Assembly (NCBI RefSeq): GCF_000143985.1
Contig: NC_014364.1
Location: forward strand, 62,001-126,000
Reading direction: 5' to 3'
Source: Sediminispirochaeta smaragdinae DSM 11293
GTDB lineage: Bacteria; Spirochaetota; Spirochaetia; DSM-16054; Sediminispirochaetaceae
Length of the DNA stretch: 64,000 nucleotides
Part shown: in pieces, positions 42,240-50,594 of the stretch
Layout: each line of letters begins with the position of its first letter
Position numbering within the stretch: the first letter of the stretch is position 1
The notes under the pieces: generated by a model
The model's input: only the letters and a program-made list of their open reading frames with translations
Told to the model about the DNA's origin: nothing
Database searches by the model: none
Program-made: the position numbers and the translations under genes

Positions 42240-43202
42240 TTATGATTCGATGATCTTTTGGCTTACCATGGCTTCATCCTCAAAGATGAAATAGCCGGAA
42301 ACCCTTTTCCCTTCAAGGACTTTCGGAAGCCAGAGAGCATCGTCTTCCCACATCTTATCAAACGGGATTTCCCCCACTGGGGTCCAGAATGGATCGGCTT
42401 CATCGGTTGCTCGTGCTTCGCCTTCATGGTCATAGGCAAAGAAAACCGTTCCTTTGAGCGAATAGCCGTCGGTGAAGATGAAATGGAGGCTGGCAACCTC
42501 TTTCAGCTCTTTTGGCGTAATGCCGGTCTCTTCCTGCATTTCACGGATTGCCGCATCCATAGGCATTTCCGCTGCCTCTATCCTACCGCCGGGAGCATTT
42601 ACAAGGCCCCTGCCCAGCCCTGTTTTCTTATGTATCAGTAGTACCTCATCTCCTCGAAAGAGATAGCAGAGGACCGCTTTTTCCGCAAATTCCCAGGCAT
42701 CCCAATCGATTCCGTCTGTATCCCGGGGGATCTCTTCTCGAGGCGTACCCTTTCCCAGTGTATGACGGTTCTCTTCATCTATCTCTGGAGGTGCGATGGT
42801 TATCGGCTGAGGCTTCTCTTCCTTTTCCTCTTCCGGCTTCTCTTCTCCCTCCGGTGTCGGAGCGCAGTTGGCACAGAGGTTATCATCTCTGCCGATAAAC
42901 TCCCTGCTGGCTAAAGGTGCGCCGCAAGAGGCGCAGGTTCGCCGGAAGACAAAGATCTTCTTTCTCAGCAAAAAAAGGATGACTGCGTAAAGGGCAAAGG
43001 CGGGAATGAGCATCCAATCGGGTTGTTTATTCGCTGCGAGAAGTCCGATCTCGATCTGTAAGATAAGAAGAGTTCCGGCAAGCCACAGGGTGGCGAAACG
43101 TTTCTTCTCTCCTGTTGCCATATGCTTTCTTTGAAAAAGATTGAGGATCATGATCGAAAGCATCAGATAATAAATAGGGGTTGATAGTTTTTCAGCAAGC
43201 AT
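42240..43202 (-). CDS. Membrane-anchored Nudix hydrolase (MTH1-like)
   Basis: A 320-residue protein. Three hydrophobic segments (about residues 10-25, 35-57 and 62-80) come first, followed by a zinc-ribbon-like C-X2-C...C-X2-C (CASCGAPLAS, CANCAP), an acidic linker, and a Nudix domain with the full box GRIEAAEMPMDAAIREMQEE. The end (EIPFDKMWEDDALWLPKVLEG) resembles the C-terminus of human MTH1, which hydrolyses oxidised purine nucleotides. The combination with membrane helices and ribbon is unusual. No ribosome site; the promoter sits 6 bases before the ATG, so the gene is probably leaderless. Confidence 0.9.
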   Translation of the reverse strand: MLAEKLSTPIYYLMLSIMILNLFQRKHMATGEKKRFATLWLAGTLLILQIEIGLLAANKQPDWMLIPAFALYAVILFLLRKKIFVFRRTCASCGAPLASREFIGRDDNLCANCAPTPEGEEKPEEEKEEKPQPITIAPPEIDEENRHTLGKGTPREEIPRDTDGIDWDAWEFAEKAVLCYLFRGDEVLLIHKKTGLGRGLVNAPGGRIEAAEMPMDAAIREMQEETGITPKELKEVASLHFIFTDGYSLKGTVFFAYDHEGEARATDEADPFWTPVGEIPFDKMWEDDALWLPKVLEGKRVSGYFIFEDEAMVSQKIIES

Positions 43203-43208
43203 GGAAGC

Positions 43209-43237
43209 ACATTACTCTCTCACCGGCCCCAGGTCAA
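43209..43237 (-). promoter_or_regulatory. Promoter of the Nudix gene, start codon at +1
   Basis: On the minus strand TTGACC (43237-43232) and TAATGT (43214-43209) have a 17-base spacer. The ATG begins 6 bases after the -10 box, at the expected transcription start. Confidence 0.65.
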
Positions 43238-43245
43238 GGTTTATC

Positions 43246-43274
43246 TGGCCAGAGCCATCCGTTCCGGGTACAAT
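43246..43274 (+). promoter_or_regulatory. Promoter of the thymidine kinase gene
   Basis: TGGCCA (43246-43251), 17-base spacer, TACAAT (43269-43274). The ATG at 43282 is 7 bases beyond, so the transcript would start 1 base before it. The promoter faces away from that of the Nudix gene. Confidence 0.55.
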
Positions 43275-43281
43275 AACTGCC

Positions 43282-44430
43282 ATGAACGAAGTCAAGAACA
43301 ATCCGGAGACCATCAGTTTTCTCAAAAGCCTCGGATTTCCCAGTGTGCGGGTGCACCATTCCTTTAATCATTTCGATTTTAGCCGTCCCGATCGGCGAAT
43401 CCTTGTCATCGGGCCTATGGGATCGGGCAAAACCGAGTATTCGGCGCGAGTCTGGCGCGATGCTCAGGTTGCCCTGACAAAAAGCGAAACTATTGCTCGG
43501 GAAACCAGTACCGACGGGGCCGATCGCAGGAAGGTTTTTTTTATTCGTTCGTTACTGGACACCCAGCGATTTCCCGATTATCCGGAGGATGCTCTTGCCT
43601 ATCGGGGTGGATATGAGCGTTGCGGCGATTACATCGCCAGGATAAGTGACTCCTTTGCCCTTGAAAAGCTTGTACACGACATGCCGGAAATCGGTACCTG
43701 GATCGTTGATGAGGCCAGTTTTTACGATGAGCGGCTTGTATACGTTGTACGAAACGAATGCCAACGTCGTGGACTTATCTTCATCTTTCCTGCTTTGATC
43801 CTGAATTTCAGGCGCGATATTTTCAATCCCACGGCCCGACTCATGCTCGAAACCGCCACCGATGTTTTTCCCTTGACCGCTTACTGTGAGCATCCCGACT
43901 GTCTTGAGGATTCTTTCTATACCTACCGCTACTACCAAATAGATGGAGAGGAGTGTCCCGCTCTCTATTTTGATCCGCTCATTGTGATTGGGGGGGATCG
44001 AAAAAAAGAGGATGCCGTGGAACCGAATTATTGTACCCGCTGCGATCGCCACCATTACCTCCCCGGCAAGGAGTACACCTTTTTTACCTTGAAACCTCTC
44101 GGTCAACAGGCCAGCGGAGGCAATAGTGATCCGCTGAAACGGGAGCTTGCAGCCTTACAGGAGCGAAAAGGGAATTCCCTTCTCGCTCGTCATCTGCGGG
44201 ATAAATTCGGACACGATGAGGAACAACGGGTAAACCTGAATGCCCTCAAGGTTGCCCGCATTGCCGAGCGTGCCCTTATCTATCTTTATGCCGAGCAAAA
44301 CCTGATCCCCGAAGAATTGCTGTTGAAACTCGTAAATGAATTAGGGCTGGACCGGGTATACATGAAAAAAACCTTATCGGAAAATGGCCGACTCGTTAAT
44401 CTGGATCAACAGATACTCGACGGTTTTTAG
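43282..44430 (+). CDS. tdk: Enlarged thymidine kinase, TK1 type
   Basis: A 382-residue enzyme in the TK1 style: P-loop GPMGSGKT at residues 44-51, IVDEASFYDERL, then the lasso region and zinc-binding cysteines (CEHPDC and CTRC). Usual bacterial TK1 is about 190-220 residues; this one has a 35-residue leader and a helical tail of about 100 residues with no recognised domain. It would phosphorylate thymidine for salvage, but the extra parts could alter that. I start at 43282 rather than the upstream ATG at 43201, because a promoter lies between them and no ribosome site is seen. Confidence 0.78.
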   Translation: MNEVKNNPETISFLKSLGFPSVRVHHSFNHFDFSRPDRRILVIGPMGSGKTEYSARVWRDAQVALTKSETIARETSTDGADRRKVFFIRSLLDTQRFPDYPEDALAYRGGYERCGDYIARISDSFALEKLVHDMPEIGTWIVDEASFYDERLVYVVRNECQRRGLIFIFPALILNFRRDIFNPTARLMLETATDVFPLTAYCEHPDCLEDSFYTYRYYQIDGEECPALYFDPLIVIGGDRKKEDAVEPNYCTRCDRHHYLPGKEYTFFTLKPLGQQASGGNSDPLKRELAALQERKGNSLLARHLRDKFGHDEEQRVNLNALKVARIAERALIYLYAEQNLIPEELLLKLVNELGLDRVYMKKTLSENGRLVNLDQQILDGF

Positions 44431-44439
44431 GCTTTTCCG

Positions 44440-44844
44440 CTATTGTTGAGTTTGTAAATACTTCTCGGCATATTTTTTATCTTCGATTAAAATATGGTTT
44501 TTAATCCAATCTTTGAGTTCCGAGGTTATTTTCATTGACATTACCAGTTTCCCCTCATCCATTGATGTACGAAAAGCCTGGATCTTTCCTCTTATCTCCT
44601 CATGAAGCCGTTTGTGCTCTTCAAGTTTTTCGTAGCCCATCTTTGTCATAAACCGTTCTTCTTCGATAAAGTGATAGAGTGTATAATCAAGAACTTCATC
44701 CAGCAAGGTTTTTGTTTTGCTTTCAATATCGCTAGCGGCAAGCTGATCATAAAACGTATTGAGAATTTCTACAAATTTTTTGTGTTGTGCATCGATGCCG
44801 GGGATCCCAAGCTCGTAGTCCGAATTCCATGTTATTAAACTCAT
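44440..44844 (-). CDS. Bacteriohemerythrin, second copy
   Basis: A 134-residue O2-binding di-iron protein. The hemerythrin ligands are present: His in DAQHKKF, HFIEEERFM, EEHKRLHEEI, and NHILIEDKKYAEK with the final His and Asp. It may buffer or sense oxygen for an anaerobic or microaerophilic cell. It begins 1 base after the stop of the first copy, with AAGGAGGG ahead. The pair are clear duplicates. Confidence 0.95.
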   Translation of the reverse strand: MSLITWNSDYELGIPGIDAQHKKFVEILNTFYDQLAASDIESKTKTLLDEVLDYTLYHFIEEERFMTKMGYEKLEEHKRLHEEIRGKIQAFRTSMDEGKLVMSMKITSELKDWIKNHILIEDKKYAEKYLQTQQ

Positions 44845-44845
44845 G

Positions 44846-45262
44846 TCATATCCCTCCTTTTTGTGTTACCTGAAAATACTTCTCGGCATATTTTTTGTCT
44901 TCGACCATGATATGTTCTTTGAACCATGATTTCAGTTCGGAGGTTACGGCTGTTGATATCACCAAATTTCCGGCATCCAAACGCTGTTTGAATCGAATGA
45001 TTTTATCTGTTATCTCTTTATGCATCTGCTTTTGCTGATTCAGTTCGTGGTAACCGATACTTGCCATGAGCTTTTCTTCTTCCGAAAAATGATACTGTGT
45101 ATAGTCGATAACATCCTGAATGAGGCCTTTCATTTGGGTAGTAAGGTCTTTGTCGCTAAGATGGTCATAAAAACTATTCAGAATCTCGAGCCACTTTTTA
45201 TGTTGCTCATCCATCTCCGGGATGCCCAGTTCGAATTTCGAGCTCCAAGCCATAAATCCCAT
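44846..45262 (-). CDS. Bacteriohemerythrin, first copy
   Basis: A 138-residue hemerythrin with all iron ligands: DEQHKKWL, YHFSEEEKLM, NQQKQMHKEI (one His), and KEHIMVEDKKYAEK. About half identical to the next gene by eye. The H-to-Q change in NQQKQMH relative to EEHKRLH removes one histidine, probably not the ligand but worth checking. AGGAGG precedes the ATG. First gene of a two-gene unit. Confidence 0.95.
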   Translation of the reverse strand: MGFMAWSSKFELGIPEMDEQHKKWLEILNSFYDHLSDKDLTTQMKGLIQDVIDYTQYHFSEEEKLMASIGYHELNQQKQMHKEITDKIIRFKQRLDAGNLVISTAVTSELKSWFKEHIMVEDKKYAEKYFQVTQKGGI

Positions 45263-45372
45263 AGTAACCTCCTGGTCGTAATGCTATTGTTGATAAAAAT
45301 TCTATGAAACAAGAGATATGAATGCAAATTTAGATGCTTGCCGAAGAGTTTTTTGCAGTATAGGCTTGTGTC

Positions 45373-46086
45373 ATGGAAGGGAACGTGGTCGAATTTGTTC
45401 GAAACGAGCTGGCGCTGCACGGTGATGATTCTGTTCGTGAAAGTGGAAAGCGCTTTTTCAAGGAAGAAACCAAGAGCTACGGCGTAAAGACCTCTGTGGT
45501 AACAAAGATTGCGAAATCCGGTTTTCGTGAACTTAAAGGCTTGGATAAGAATACAATTCTCGCCTTATGCGAAGAGCTCTGGAAGTCGGGGTACATGGAA
45601 GAGAGCTTTATTGCATGCCATTGGGCCTACGCCTTACGTGAGACGTTCATCCCCGATGATTTTGTGATTTTCGAAGGATGGGTGGAGCACTATGTGAGTA
45701 ACTGGGCCTCTTGCGATACCCTCTGTAACCATACGGTGGGTGCCTTTGTCGAAATGTACCCCGAATATATCGAAAACCTGAAAAGGTGGGCGAAAAGCGA
45801 GGGTCGTTGGATGCGTCGGGCCGCTGCGGTGTCGCTTATCATCCCTGCAAGGTCGGGACTTTTTCTTGAAGATATTTTTGAGATTGCGGATACATTGCTG
45901 CTTGATCAAGATGACTTGGTGCAGAAAGGCTACGGCTGGATGCTGAAGGCGGCAAGTCAGGCCCATCAACGGGAGGTTTATGATTATGTCATGAGCAAGA
46001 AAGCCATGATGCCGAGGACCTCCCTGCGCTATGCCATCGAGAAAATGCCGAAAGAGCTGCGTGTAAAGGCAATGGCAAAACAATGA
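45373..46086 (+). CDS. DNA alkylation repair enzyme, AlkD family
   Basis: A 237-residue HEAT-repeat protein. The typical start (GKRFFKEETKSYGVKTSVV) and middle section (VSNWASCDTLCNHTVG and WMRRAAAVSLI) match AlkD/AlkC-like glycosylases that remove bulky alkylated bases. No ribosome site. TATAGG at 45359-45364 puts the expected transcript start 2 bases before the ATG, with TTGCCG at 45338-45343 as a possible -35 box (spacer 15). It may be leaderless. Confidence 0.92.
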   Translation: MEGNVVEFVRNELALHGDDSVRESGKRFFKEETKSYGVKTSVVTKIAKSGFRELKGLDKNTILALCEELWKSGYMEESFIACHWAYALRETFIPDDFVIFEGWVEHYVSNWASCDTLCNHTVGAFVEMYPEYIENLKRWAKSEGRWMRRAAAVSLIIPARSGLFLEDIFEIADTLLLDQDDLVQKGYGWMLKAASQAHQREVYDYVMSKKAMMPRTSLRYAIEKMPKELRVKAMAKQ

Positions 46087-46089
46087 ATC

Positions 46090-46626
46090 TTATTCCAGTA
46101 TTTCCTTCATTTTGAGAAGGGTATTCCAATTACGTGCGGTGCAACTGGTCCCTAAGACTTTTTCCACATAGTCGATGGTCAGTTTTGACCTGCCTGCTCC
46201 GTTTCTATAATAGATATAAAGAAGATCTCCTCTTTCGTAGGTTTTTTCGATGATTTTGTCATCTGCTTCTATCGAAGCAAATCTTTCCGGGTCTACCTTA
46301 CTTGTCAGCATCATAACCATCTTTTTGGCAGGCTCTGTTTCGGTTGTTGTATCAAAGGGGTCGCTCTGCAGCGTGTCGTTGATCTCCTCTTTCGTCTTTA
46401 CCACCACTTCGATAGTCAGACCGAAAGCCTGTTCGATCATATCTTGCAGCTCTTTTTTTACTTCGCTTTTTTCTGCATTATGGAAAAAGAGAATATTACC
46501 GCTGTTGATATAGGTTTTCGGTGCCGAGAAGCCATGCCTTTCCATGGCCTCCCGTAGTTCGGCCATGGAAAGGCGGTTCTTCCCTCCGACGTTTACTCCC
46601 TTCAGAAATGCTGCATATTGATTCAT
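46090..46626 (-). CDS. DUF1697 family protein
   Basis: A 178-residue protein. The start (MNQYAAFLKGVNVGGKNRLS) and TYINSGNILF are typical of DUF1697, a small cytoplasmic family of unknown function with an alpha-beta fold. The open frame extends further upstream to 46797, but the family N-terminus and an ATGA overlap with the ferredoxin gene support the ATG at 46626. It converges on the AlkD gene with 3 bases between. Confidence 0.93.
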   Translation of the reverse strand: MNQYAAFLKGVNVGGKNRLSMAELREAMERHGFSAPKTYINSGNILFFHNAEKSEVKKELQDMIEQAFGLTIEVVVKTKEEINDTLQSDPFDTTTETEPAKKMVMMLTSKVDPERFASIEADDKIIEKTYERGDLLYIYYRNGAGRSKLTIDYVEKVLGTSCTARNWNTLLKMKEILE

Positions 46627-46964
46627 GAGCAAGGCTTTCTTGTGTTGGGGGCCGGTGGATGCTTCATGCCAAGACGAAAATTTTCTCCTGTGGCCTTTCG
46701 CTTCCAGATAACAGTAACGCTTTGATTCATCGGATGGACAAGTTTTATTGCTCCTTTCCTGTTGCATTCGAGCACACAGGTTCCGCAATACCAGCACTCA
46801 TCGGGATAGAGTACGATGGGCGGCTTGCCTTTTTCCGGATGAGGCATCAGGACATCTGAACGGCAGATATTCACGCAGAGGTTGCATCCGTTGCAAATGT
46901 CGGAGGCGAACTGGATCGGCTCATTTGGGGTTGGGGGATTGGGCAGCATGCGAGGGCTGTTCAT
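46623..46964 (-). CDS. Ferredoxin-type 4Fe-4S protein, AprB-like
   Basis: A 113-residue protein with two 4Fe-4S cysteine motifs: CNGCNLCVNICR and CWYCGTCVLECNRKG. The arrangement, with a short C-terminal strand region, resembles the AprB subunit of adenylylsulfate reductase. It overlaps the flavoprotein gene by ATGA and thus is probably its electron partner. True sulfate reduction is not implied, since no sat or dsr genes are present. Confidence 0.9.
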   Translation of the reverse strand: MNSPRMLPNPPTPNEPIQFASDICNGCNLCVNICRSDVLMPHPEKGKPPIVLYPDECWYCGTCVLECNRKGAIKLVHPMNQSVTVIWKRKATGENFRLGMKHPPAPNTRKPCS

Positions 46965-48961
46965 TTGTGTGCCTCCTTTCCTGAAAGGCCGCCGTGGGCC
47001 AGGTAGTTTTCTTCCAAACTGGGAGCATTGGAATCCTTTAGAAAATAATCGAAGGGCAAATCACGGATTTCTGCCCCTTCCTTGCCTTTGCGAAGGGCTA
47101 TGAGCTTTCTCCATTCGGGAGGGTCCATCCTAGGATAATCGATCCGGTTGAAGCAGAGGTAATCGCTGGAAGCCTTACGTGCCAGGCTGGCGTGGATAAC
47201 AGCCTCGCAGACATCGAGCATGGCAAGACACTCGACGGCATGGATAAGCTCATGGGGATTGGCAGCGGAAACTGAGGCTGCTTCGGACTCTCGGATTTCT
47301 CCGATGAGTCTCAGGCCTTCGGAAAGCCCCCCCTCGCTCTTGAACTGGCCGCAGTAGTCCTGCATCACCCGTCCTATGCCGGCGTTCAGTTCTTTCCAGC
47401 CGATGGGGTGCCCCTCGGGGTTGAGAGGGGCGTAGACACGCTTTTTTTCCCGTTTGATCTGCTCGTCGTCCACCGGGACTTCCTCGGCCGATGATGCAAA
47501 ATCGGCGGCCCTGCGTCCGGCAAACCGGCCGCTTGCAGCGGCTCCGGAATGGGCACCGGCCCCAAATACGGCCCCTCCTGCAGCATAGAGCCCTTCCAGG
47601 TTGGTCCTCAGGTCCCAGTCGACCACCACGCCGCCACAACCCCACATGCGCCATTGGGGTGCTCCCACCCCTGCCCAGAAATTGGAATGACAATAGGCTG
47701 ATGGGTCCATGACCGGTACCGCGAGCATGTCCTTGTCGGGGTCGAAACCTGCTTTCGTTAGGGTTTCATAAACCGGTATGCGCGTCCTTCCTTCGTTGCC
47801 GACCATAAGGCCGAAGATAGCTCTTCGCTCTTTTTCCGGCATACGGGAAAGGTCTGCGTAGAGGGGGAGTACGAACTCTCCGCTGCGAATCCTATCGGGA
47901 AGATCCGGGGCGAGTTTTTTGTTTTGGTTTTCGTAACTGGGAGGAACCCGTAACCCGTCGCCCAGCATGAAGCGCTGTCCCTGTGCGGGACGAAACCGTT
48001 CCTCGATAGAAGAGAGCTCCTTATCATCCCGGTCTACCCAGGGAATTTCCTTACCGTTTGCATCCACAATGGGGCAGCCGTGCCAGGTGTTATGGGCATT
48101 TCCTACCGCATAAGAGATGTAGGCAAGGGTTCCGGAATCGGGGAAGGACTCTTCCAATCGGGTGAACTCGGCCCCGGCCCGCCATGCGGCGGAAACCCCT
48201 TCTCCCGTACAGTTCGGGTCGCGAAAAGTGGATCGATATTCCGTGGAAAAGTTCCAGATACGACCGGGAAGCCCCGTGGCCAGAACAACGGCCTTTGCTT
48301 CGATGATATAGAACTCGCCGGTGCGGGTGTGGATTCCCATGGCTCCGCAGACCCTGCGGGACGCACCTTCACCCTCAACAAGGAAAGCGGTAATCATCAC
48401 CCGATCCAGGATTTCAACGCCAAGCTTGCGCATCCCTTTGTAAAGGGAGGGCTTTATGTTATGCCCCCAGACGCGAATTTCGCAGCGGTTTTCGTAATCA
48501 TAGGCGAACAAGAGCCCTGTTTCTTCATCGCGAAAAGCAGCGCCTTTAAATTCCTCATCTGTATCACGTATCTTAACACCCATAGACTCGCAATCGAGAA
48601 GGGCCTCCCAGCTTTCCCTGGACGAGATATAGCGCAAAGGTCCGCAGTCGTAGCCTCCACAGTCGATGAGGACTCGCTTGGTATATTCTTCCGGGGTAAT
48701 CTTCGAACAGGGGTTCGTACAGGCCGATAACCAATGGTCTACTCCTGCTCCCCCGTTTCCGCTCCATTTCGTTGCTTCTTTCTCAACGACTAAAACCCGG
48801 GCTCCCGCCTTTCGGGCACCTATTGCCGCATGAGAGCCCGCAATTCCTCCACCGAAAATAAGAACATCGGTGGAGAGTCTGTTTTCTCGGCCGTAGTTTA
48901 CCGGGTAGGGCCAGAGAGGAACGGGGTTCCCTTCGTTTAGATATTCATGCCACGTACTCAT
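46961..48961 (-). CDS. Fumarate reductase/AprA-like flavoprotein
   Basis: A 666-residue FAD protein. FAD-binding fold at the N-terminus (DVLIFGGGIAGSHAAIGARKAG), a conserved GNGGAGVDHW loop, then VLATGLPGRIW and GLYAAGGAVFGAGAHSGAAA. Homology is to the AprA/fumarate reductase/L-aspartate oxidase superfamily, and the size and ferredoxin partner favour an AprAB-like redox pair. The substrate is unknown. A strong ribosome site (AAAGGAGGGC) precedes the ATG. First gene of a three-gene operon with the ferredoxin and DUF1697. Confidence 0.9.
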   Translation of the reverse strand: MSTWHEYLNEGNPVPLWPYPVNYGRENRLSTDVLIFGGGIAGSHAAIGARKAGARVLVVEKEATKWSGNGGAGVDHWLSACTNPCSKITPEEYTKRVLIDCGGYDCGPLRYISSRESWEALLDCESMGVKIRDTDEEFKGAAFRDEETGLLFAYDYENRCEIRVWGHNIKPSLYKGMRKLGVEILDRVMITAFLVEGEGASRRVCGAMGIHTRTGEFYIIEAKAVVLATGLPGRIWNFSTEYRSTFRDPNCTGEGVSAAWRAGAEFTRLEESFPDSGTLAYISYAVGNAHNTWHGCPIVDANGKEIPWVDRDDKELSSIEERFRPAQGQRFMLGDGLRVPPSYENQNKKLAPDLPDRIRSGEFVLPLYADLSRMPEKERRAIFGLMVGNEGRTRIPVYETLTKAGFDPDKDMLAVPVMDPSAYCHSNFWAGVGAPQWRMWGCGGVVVDWDLRTNLEGLYAAGGAVFGAGAHSGAAASGRFAGRRAADFASSAEEVPVDDEQIKREKKRVYAPLNPEGHPIGWKELNAGIGRVMQDYCGQFKSEGGLSEGLRLIGEIRESEAASVSAANPHELIHAVECLAMLDVCEAVIHASLARKASSDYLCFNRIDYPRMDPPEWRKLIALRKGKEGAEIRDLPFDYFLKDSNAPSLEENYLAHGGLSGKEAHK

Positions 48962-49176
48962 ATGCCCTCCTTTCGAGCCATTTCCAGCTCATATTGTCGA
49001 TCGAGGTAAGTTCGATCGGATCAATGTACCCGATCATGACTGTCCAAAATAAAATTAAATCTGATTTTAGTCTATTAAGCCAAATCTTTCAGTAAAAAAA
49101 GTTATCATGGTATCTATATTGAGTATACATAGCATTTTTACTTATCCCGAAAAAGCTCTTAATTTTAAGATCCTGC

Positions 49177-49551
49177 TTGATCGTTTTTATTGAAGAGCTA
49201 AAAAAATTGAACAGTTCTGATGCGTGGCACGGAGCCTCAATGGTATGGACTCATTCCGGTAATTTCAAACACAAAAAAGATATCTGTCTTATCGGAATCC
49301 GCGAAGGGGTGAACTCGGACATGTCAATAACTGTGGCAAAGCAGGTATCAAAGATGTTTTGCGGGGATAATTTTCTTTTTATACCGATTGATATTGTTGA
49401 ATTGTGTCTTGCTGTCTTTGCAGAGGCTGAGGAACGGGAAGAATCAGACAACGGAGAAATGCTTCTTAGAGTTGTCTCTGCCCAGGACAAGGTATTGTCT
49501 TTGGGAATTAACGGCATCAATGAATGGCTTGAGGCTGCGGAGCGTCCGTGA
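49177..49551 (+). CDS. Hypothetical protein with uncertain start
   Basis: A frame of about 124 codons with no recognised domain. Segments such as ICLIGIREGVNSDMSITV and LLRVVSAQDKVLSLGINGI look like coding sequence. The only upstream start is TTG (49177) with no ribosome site, and the frame stays open further upstream to a stop at 49120-49122, so the start may be elsewhere or lost. Preceded by AT-rich sequence and followed by convergent HNH and transposon remains, so it may be a fragment. Confidence 0.4.
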   Translation: MIVFIEELKKLNSSDAWHGASMVWTHSGNFKHKKDICLIGIREGVNSDMSITVAKQVSKMFCGDNFLFIPIDIVELCLAVFAEAEEREESDNGEMLLRVVSAQDKVLSLGINGINEWLEAAERP

Positions 49552-49581
49552 TTAAATTCCGCACACATGAAACCATCAAGT

Positions 49582-50223
49582 CTATCTATCCAAGCATACC
49601 TTTCTCATCACAAGCCTCAAGAAAAGGTTTTCGTAGTCTCCATGAGCAAGCGTTACTTTTATTTCAATTTGACCGTAATCTTCCTTAAAAAGATAAAAGG
49701 CTTTTTTTCTGTTGTTACTTGAATCATGCAGAGGATCTTTATTCCCCTTGTTTCCACTATTACATTTGTTGCACATCGAAGCCAGATTCTTGAAATCTAC
49801 AGAAAGAAATGGATAAATACGCTTAAGTACATAGTGATCAAAGGCCTCCCATGTTTTTACATCTACTTCATCAATAAGATATAATCCGCAGTAAGGACAC
49901 ATATCCTTTGTATTCGTTCTTACAAAATCATCATAGTAATCGTCTAAAGACCCTATCCTTTTCCGAATTATCGACAAGTGTAATACTCCGTCCCATAGAG
50001 TTTTAAAAAAAATCTTGAGAGGATTTTTTAGAATAGAAAAATCACCATCAAAGTCATAAATCCGAAATGGTTGATAGCCTTCATCAGTCAAACACAGCTT
50101 TTCTATCTCCTTCGATTCTTTGGATTCTTCGTACTGGTGCACCATGGAAAGAACTGCCGGATAGGTAACCATCCTATCAAACCTGCCATAGAAGATTCCA
50201 GGAATGGGTTCGAAACGGTACAT
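49582..50223 (-). CDS. HNH-endonuclease domain protein
   Basis: A 213-residue protein. An HNH-type zinc/metal domain lies in the middle: [27 protein letters not shown], and [14 protein letters not shown]. Such proteins include phage and restriction-linked nucleases. It is isolated in a region of mobile element remains and may have been part of a mobile or defence unit. Its ATG abuts a broken IS5-type transposase gene on the other strand. Confidence 0.75.
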   Translation of the reverse strand: MYRFEPIPGIFYGRFDRMVTYPAVLSMVHQYEESKESKEIEKLCLTDEGYQPFRIYDFDGDFSILKNPLKIFFKTLWDGVLHLSIIRKRIGSLDDYYDDFVRTNTKDMCPYCGLYLIDEVDVKTWEAFDHYVLKRIYPFLSVDFKNLASMCNKCNSGNKGNKDPLHDSSNNRKKAFYLFKEDYGQIEIKVTLAHGDYENLFLRLVMRKVCLDR

Positions 50224-50227
50224 TCCA

Positions 50228-50581
50228 GATTCTCATAAAAGAAATAGCTGAAGACCTCTATGAAAGAGGCAAAATTGATGTACGAGAAACCTTTATTGAC
50301 GGGACATTCGCTCCCGCAAAAAAAGGGGCGCTGCTGTTGGCAAGACAAAACGTGGCAAAGGCACCAAGATCATGGCAATCGCAGACGCTCATGGTCTTCC
50401 TATCGCCGGAATTGTGGGAAGTACTTCCCCACACGAAGTAACCTATGTCAAAGAAACAATACATAATTGCTTTATTGAACAAAAACCGTATTTTATAATC
50501 GGTGATAAGGAGATAGTTACGATCGAGATAACTTTTTCTGTTATTCATTTGCCGGAGGAAATCAACCACCTCTGTTTTTAA
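50228..50581 (+). pseudogene. Frameshifted fragment of an IS5-type transposase
   Basis: Two frames together give the core of an IS5/IS1182-type DDE transposase: [13 protein letters not shown] then [13 protein letters not shown] (first Asp) in one frame, and [20 protein letters not shown] then [14 protein letters not shown] in another, with a break near 50330. The N-terminal part and the final catalytic motif are missing, and the reading ends after about 70 codons of unrelated sequence. No terminal repeats identified. Confidence 0.8.
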
Positions 50582-50594
50582 ATAATCTTTCCGT

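Noticed and set aside
46961-48961. True adenylylsulfate reductase (AprA)
   Set aside because: No sulfate-reduction genes nearby, and the flavoprotein superfamily is broad.
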